DNA of 64,000 nucleotides. It comes from Winogradskyella sp. MH6 (GTDB lineage Bacteria > Bacteroidota > Bacteroidia > Flavobacteriales > Flavobacteriaceae). The DNA lies in contig NZ_CP094494.1 in NCBI RefSeq assembly GCF_022810765.1, forward strand, positions 434,001 through 498,000, given 5' to 3'. The translations under genes were made by a program, and so were the position numbers. The notes beneath the pieces are model-generated. The model had not been told where the DNA came from. It saw only the letters and a list, made by a program, of their open reading frames with translations, and did no database searches. Of the stretch, positions 61,572 to 64,000 are shown one piece after another (position 1 is the first letter of the stretch; each line of letters begins with the position of its first letter).

Positions 61572-62000
61572 TTAACGATTAAGCTTATAATAGTAAAATG
61601 CTGGTAATAGCAGTATTAAACCTATAGGCTGAATTAAAAACCGTCTTACATTAAAGAATAAATAATAATCTTCTTGCCTAGGGTTGATGACAAAATATAG
61701 AAAAGGAATCAGTAATAGTACATAAGCGATAACATACAATAATGTAGTAAATTTTATCATCACTTTATCATTAAAAACAAAGTAAAGGATTCCTAATGAT
61801 GCGAAAGTATTTAGCACATATCGAAGACTGGTGTAGAATACTAATTTAGCAACTTCTCGTCTTGGATTATCCATATAGAGATAGTCATTTTCAAAAAATG
61901 TGAGATAAGGGTCATAAAACAAATAATCCTCAAAGCCTCTAATTGCTACCAAAACAAGTAACAATAGAACAGCTAATATGTAACGCGTAAGTTTAGGCAT
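61572..62000 (-). CDS. Exosortase F-associated membrane protein
   Basis: 142 residues with four hydrophobic segments and the conserved early sequence LVAIRGFEDYLFYDPYLTFFENDYL and late sequence FNVRRFLIQPIGLILLLPAFYYYKL. It is the partner that always follows the Bacteroidota exosortase XrtF. It overlaps xrtF by 8 bp, so the two are translated together. Inner membrane; role in surface-protein processing unknown. Confidence 0.9.
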   Translation of the reverse strand: MPKLTRYILAVLLLLVLVAIRGFEDYLFYDPYLTFFENDYLYMDNPRREVAKLVFYTSLRYVLNTFASLGILYFVFNDKVMIKFTTLLYVIAYVLLLIPFLYFVINPRQEDYYLFFNVRRFLIQPIGLILLLPAFYYYKLNR

Positions 62001-62544
62001 TTGCTTTTACATTTTTAGAAAACCTGTTCACCCAAAACATCCAAAGTAAAAACACTGTACTATAAATCAACATTGGGAAAATAACATTGTGCAATACCTC
62101 ACGTCTCCATGGGTAATGGTAAAGTCCTGCTGATAAAATAACTATTCGAATAAGATTAAAGGCATATATGATTATACTACCAGCAAAACAATAAAATAAT
62201 GTTGTTTTAAACTTTCCTGCAAAAGCAACAATAAATGATAGAAACAAAATGATAATGCTCACAGCATTACAACCTTCTATAACTCTGGCAACAAATTTTC
62301 CATTAATAATAATTTTCATCGAAGCCTCATCTGGATGTGGCAAAATCTTAGCTTCATAGCCAATAGTATTAAGTAAGGAATTGGTCTGTCTAGCAACCAA
62401 ATTGGTCATATAATCTGGATAGTATTTAGAACCATCTGATAATTTTAAATACACATTATAACCAATGGTTAATACACCATAAACCAATAAAAAGGTGATA
62501 ATAAATCTTATAACGAGTTTATATTTTGTTAAGAGCTCTCTCAA
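61993..62544 (-). CDS. xrtF: Exosortase family protein XrtF
   Basis: 183 residues with about five membrane segments. The exosortase catalytic residues are in place: Cys in RVIEGCNAVSIIIL, Arg in AFNLIRIVILSAGLY and His in REVLHNVIFPM. It is a small single-domain member, a putative transpeptidase for proteins with a matching C-terminal signal. The only nearby partner is the exosortase F-associated protein. Confidence 0.93.
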   Translation of the reverse strand: MRELLTKYKLVIRFIITFLLVYGVLTIGYNVYLKLSDGSKYYPDYMTNLVARQTNSLLNTIGYEAKILPHPDEASMKIIINGKFVARVIEGCNAVSIIILFLSFIVAFAGKFKTTLFYCFAGSIIIYAFNLIRIVILSAGLYHYPWRREVLHNVIFPMLIYSTVFLLWMFWVNRFSKNVKANA

Positions 62545-62611
62545 ATAAAATTTGTTATTAGTACGCTGTTAAATTTATGAAAACCCTAATTTAAAAGTTC
62601 ACGCTTTTGGA

Positions 62612-62619
62612 TATTTTTG
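62612..62619 (+). promoter_or_regulatory. -7 box before the GAF-domain gene
   Basis: TATTTTTG fits TAnnTTTG and lies 18 bp before the ATG at 62638. It overlaps an in-frame upstream TTG, which is why the ATG is taken as the start. No clear -33 TTTG is seen. Confidence 0.55.
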
Positions 62620-62637
62620 CCAAAAACACTTGCAATT

Positions 62638-63093
62638 ATGACTTTTGAAACCCTAAAACCTAAAATAAAATCAATAGTATCAAACACAAACTTTAATATA
62701 GACGAGCGTCTTTTAAAAATTTGTGAGTTTCTTGAAGCTAATATAGACTATTACAATTGGGTTGGTTTCTATTTTAAAAATGGTGATAAAAACGAATTAA
62801 AACTAGGGCCTTATGTTGGTGAACCAACAGACCACACTATTATTCCATTCGGAAAAGGGATTTGCGGACAAGTTGCCGTGAGTAACAAAAACTTTGTAGT
62901 GCCAGATGTCTCTGCACAAGATAATTACATAGCATGTAGCATTACGGTAAAAGCTGAGATTGTAATCCCAATTTTTGTAAACGGTGAAAATATCGGACAA
63001 ATAGATATAGATTCTAATACTCCAGATCCATTTTCTGAAGCTGATGAACGCTTTTTAGAATTTGTTTGTGAGGAAGTTGCAAAAATTATTTAG
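62638..63093 (+). CDS. GAF-type free methionine-(R)-sulfoxide reductase
   Basis: 151 residues, one GAF domain. It has the fRMsr pattern: GKGICGQVAVSNKNFVVPDVSAQDNYIACSITVKAEIVIPIFVNG, with cysteines in GICG and IACS at the usual catalytic positions, and FSEADERFLEFVCEEVAKII at the end. It reduces free methionine-R-sulfoxide in the cytoplasm. Start at ATG 62638. Its 3' end overlaps a small broken gene on the other strand. Confidence 0.88.
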   Translation: MTFETLKPKIKSIVSNTNFNIDERLLKICEFLEANIDYYNWVGFYFKNGDKNELKLGPYVGEPTDHTIIPFGKGICGQVAVSNKNFVVPDVSAQDNYIACSITVKAEIVIPIFVNGENIGQIDIDSNTPDPFSEADERFLEFVCEEVAKII

Positions 63094-63325
63094 TAAAGTA
63101 ATTGATGATGTAAACCAATATTTTGGTAAGTATATATACCATTAGAAATATAATGGTTAAATATATTATTAGTTCTAACCAAAAAACAAAATTGGTTAAA
63201 TCTCAAGCCCAGTTTACAGTTTTATTTATCCCTATTACCTCTTCAGAGAAGTAGAAATAACTAAATAATATCAGGATTAAGGTTATAAATACAGAAAAAT
63301 AGTATTTCCAAAACTGTTGCTTCAT
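63086..63325 (-). pseudogene. Small two-helix membrane protein broken by an in-frame TGA
   Basis: Reading from ATG 63325 gives MKQQFWKYYFSVFITLILIL... with one membrane helix, then TGA at 63205-63203 after KTVNWA. The same frame continues with DLTNFVFWLELIIYLTIIFLM and a second helix to a TAA at 63086. If TGA were TGG the product would be a normal 79-residue two-helix protein. A nonsense mutation or sequencing error is the likely cause. It overlaps the reductase gene's 3' end by 8 bp. Confidence 0.6.
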
Positions 63326-63332
63326 AAAACTA

Positions 63333-64000
63333 TTACATTCCAGTTCTAATAGCCTCAACAGGATCTAAACGGGATGCTGAAAACGCAGGTATCACTCCAG
63401 AAATCAAACCAATAAGTGTAGAAAGTGCAAAACCTAAGAACATGTTTCCGAAGGAAAGTACAAACTCAAAACTATCTCCTACTACACCATTCATTATTAA
63501 AGCTGTTATATAAACAAGAAACAATCCTATTAAGCCACCAACAACTGCTAAGATTACAGCTTCAAATAAAAATTGAAATAAAATAAAACGGTTCTTAGCT
63601 CCTAAAGATTTCTGAATTCCGATAAGATTAGTACGTTCTTTTACACTCACAAACATAATATTGGCAATACCAAAGCCACCAACTAATAGTGAGAATCCAC
63701 TTATAACCCAACCTACAAGATTAAGTGTACCTATAATCGCATCAACGAAAGACACTAAACCTGATAATTTATTGACAAAGAAGTCGTCATCCTCATCAGC
63801 TTTAAGCCCTCTGTAAGCTCTGAATTTTTGTTTTAAAACACTTTCAAAAGCACCAATATCAACACCAGCTTTTGGTTTAATAACTATGGCACCAGGCAAA
63901 CCATCTACTCCTCCGTTTCTAAATTGTCTCACAAAATTTGCTGGAACATAGGCCTTTCCATCAGGAGAGTCTCCTAAACCCGATCCATATTTTTTTAATA
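63333..64000 (-). CDS. ABC transporter permease, FtsX/MacB type (5' end outside window)
   Basis: The frame stays open through position 64000, so the N-terminus is missing. The visible part holds the end of the periplasmic MacB-type domain (GAIVIKPKAGVDIGAFESVLKQKFRAYRGL) and the FtsX domain with three membrane segments (ISGFSLLVGGFGIANIMFVSVKERTNLIGIQKSLGAKN, AVILAVVGGLIGLFLVYI, LSTLIGLISGVIPAFSASRLDPVEAIR). It is typical of the MacB-like permeases that export lipoproteins or peptides. Its start would be beyond the right edge. Confidence 0.93.
   Translation of the reverse strand, partial: LKKYGSGLGDSPDGKAYVPANFVRQFRNGGVDGLPGAIVIKPKAGVDIGAFESVLKQKFRAYRGLKADEDDDFFVNKLSGLVSFVDAIIGTLNLVGWVISGFSLLVGGFGIANIMFVSVKERTNLIGIQKSLGAKNRFILFQFLFEAVILAVVGGLIGLFLVYITALIMNGVVGDSFEFVLSFGNMFLGFALSTLIGLISGVIPAFSASRLDPVEAIRTGM

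Noticed and set aside
63086..63325. TGA read as selenocysteine
   Set aside because: No SECIS-like hairpin or selenoprotein family is seen; the residue before and after fits a tryptophan position in a membrane protein.

Overview
The window is from a low-GC marine-type Flavobacteriaceae chromosome (Bacteroidota). Evidence for this is the gldKLMN gliding/type IX secretion motor genes, an exosortase of the XrtF kind with its partner, a HYC_CC_PP protein, a CPXCG protein, and -7 boxes of the TAnnTTTG form.

Left end (1-1511): a serine recombinase cut by the window edge. Its last codons are written by a 43-bp copy of the 3' half of the initiator tRNA gene.

Integrated element (about 1469-28178): a 26.7-kb element sits in the initiator tRNA-Met gene and is bounded by 43-bp direct repeats (1469-1511 and 28136-28178). 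A tyrosine integrase lies next to the intact tRNA, and clusters of a CGTGTTC motif near both ends look like integrase arm sites. Inside are three blocks. (a) A second, unusual tyrosine recombinase (2144-3271). (b) An integron-like array of 16 gene cassettes (3313-19730), separated by 16 long imperfect palindromes, mostly 133-138 bp. In 14 of 16 cassettes the 5' arm of the palindrome is the exact reverse complement (8 bp or more) of the start of the SAME cassette, not of the next one. That is the signature of attC sites carried by circular cassettes. Yet the recombinase at the head is not IntI-like: it lacks the IntI-specific insert and has an extra N-terminal domain of about 100 residues. Three identical IS110-family elements are inserted at the same point of three attC sites. 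The non-coding leader of the IS carries sequences matching its own terminus and the target, as expected of a bridge RNA. (c) A damage-response block: an S24-type repressor, a Y-family polymerase, a DnaE-type polymerase and a YedK/HMCES-like protein, with a palindromic operator over the divergent promoters.

Cassette cargo is mostly small proteins of unknown function: secreted proteins, lipoproteins and membrane proteins. It also includes a Mrr-like nuclease, a DinB-fold protein, a SMI1/KNR4 protein, a T2SSG-like protein, and a three-gene P-loop kinase / PIN-GNAT-PUA-like / ASCH cassette.

Right part (28210-64000) is ordinary core genome: an LRR protein; a TolC-RND-HlyD efflux operon; an ABC-F ATPase; gldN-M-L-K with a degenerate arginase-fold protein and topA; the miaB - sigma54 activator - lptE - TPR protein - secG - groES - groEL run; a metal-related block (TauE/SafE permease, HMA protein, TonB receptor, HMA-MauE protein, HYC_CC_PP protein); xrtF with its partner; a free-methionine-sulfoxide reductase; a small gene broken by an in-frame TGA; and the end of an ABC-transporter permease running off the window.
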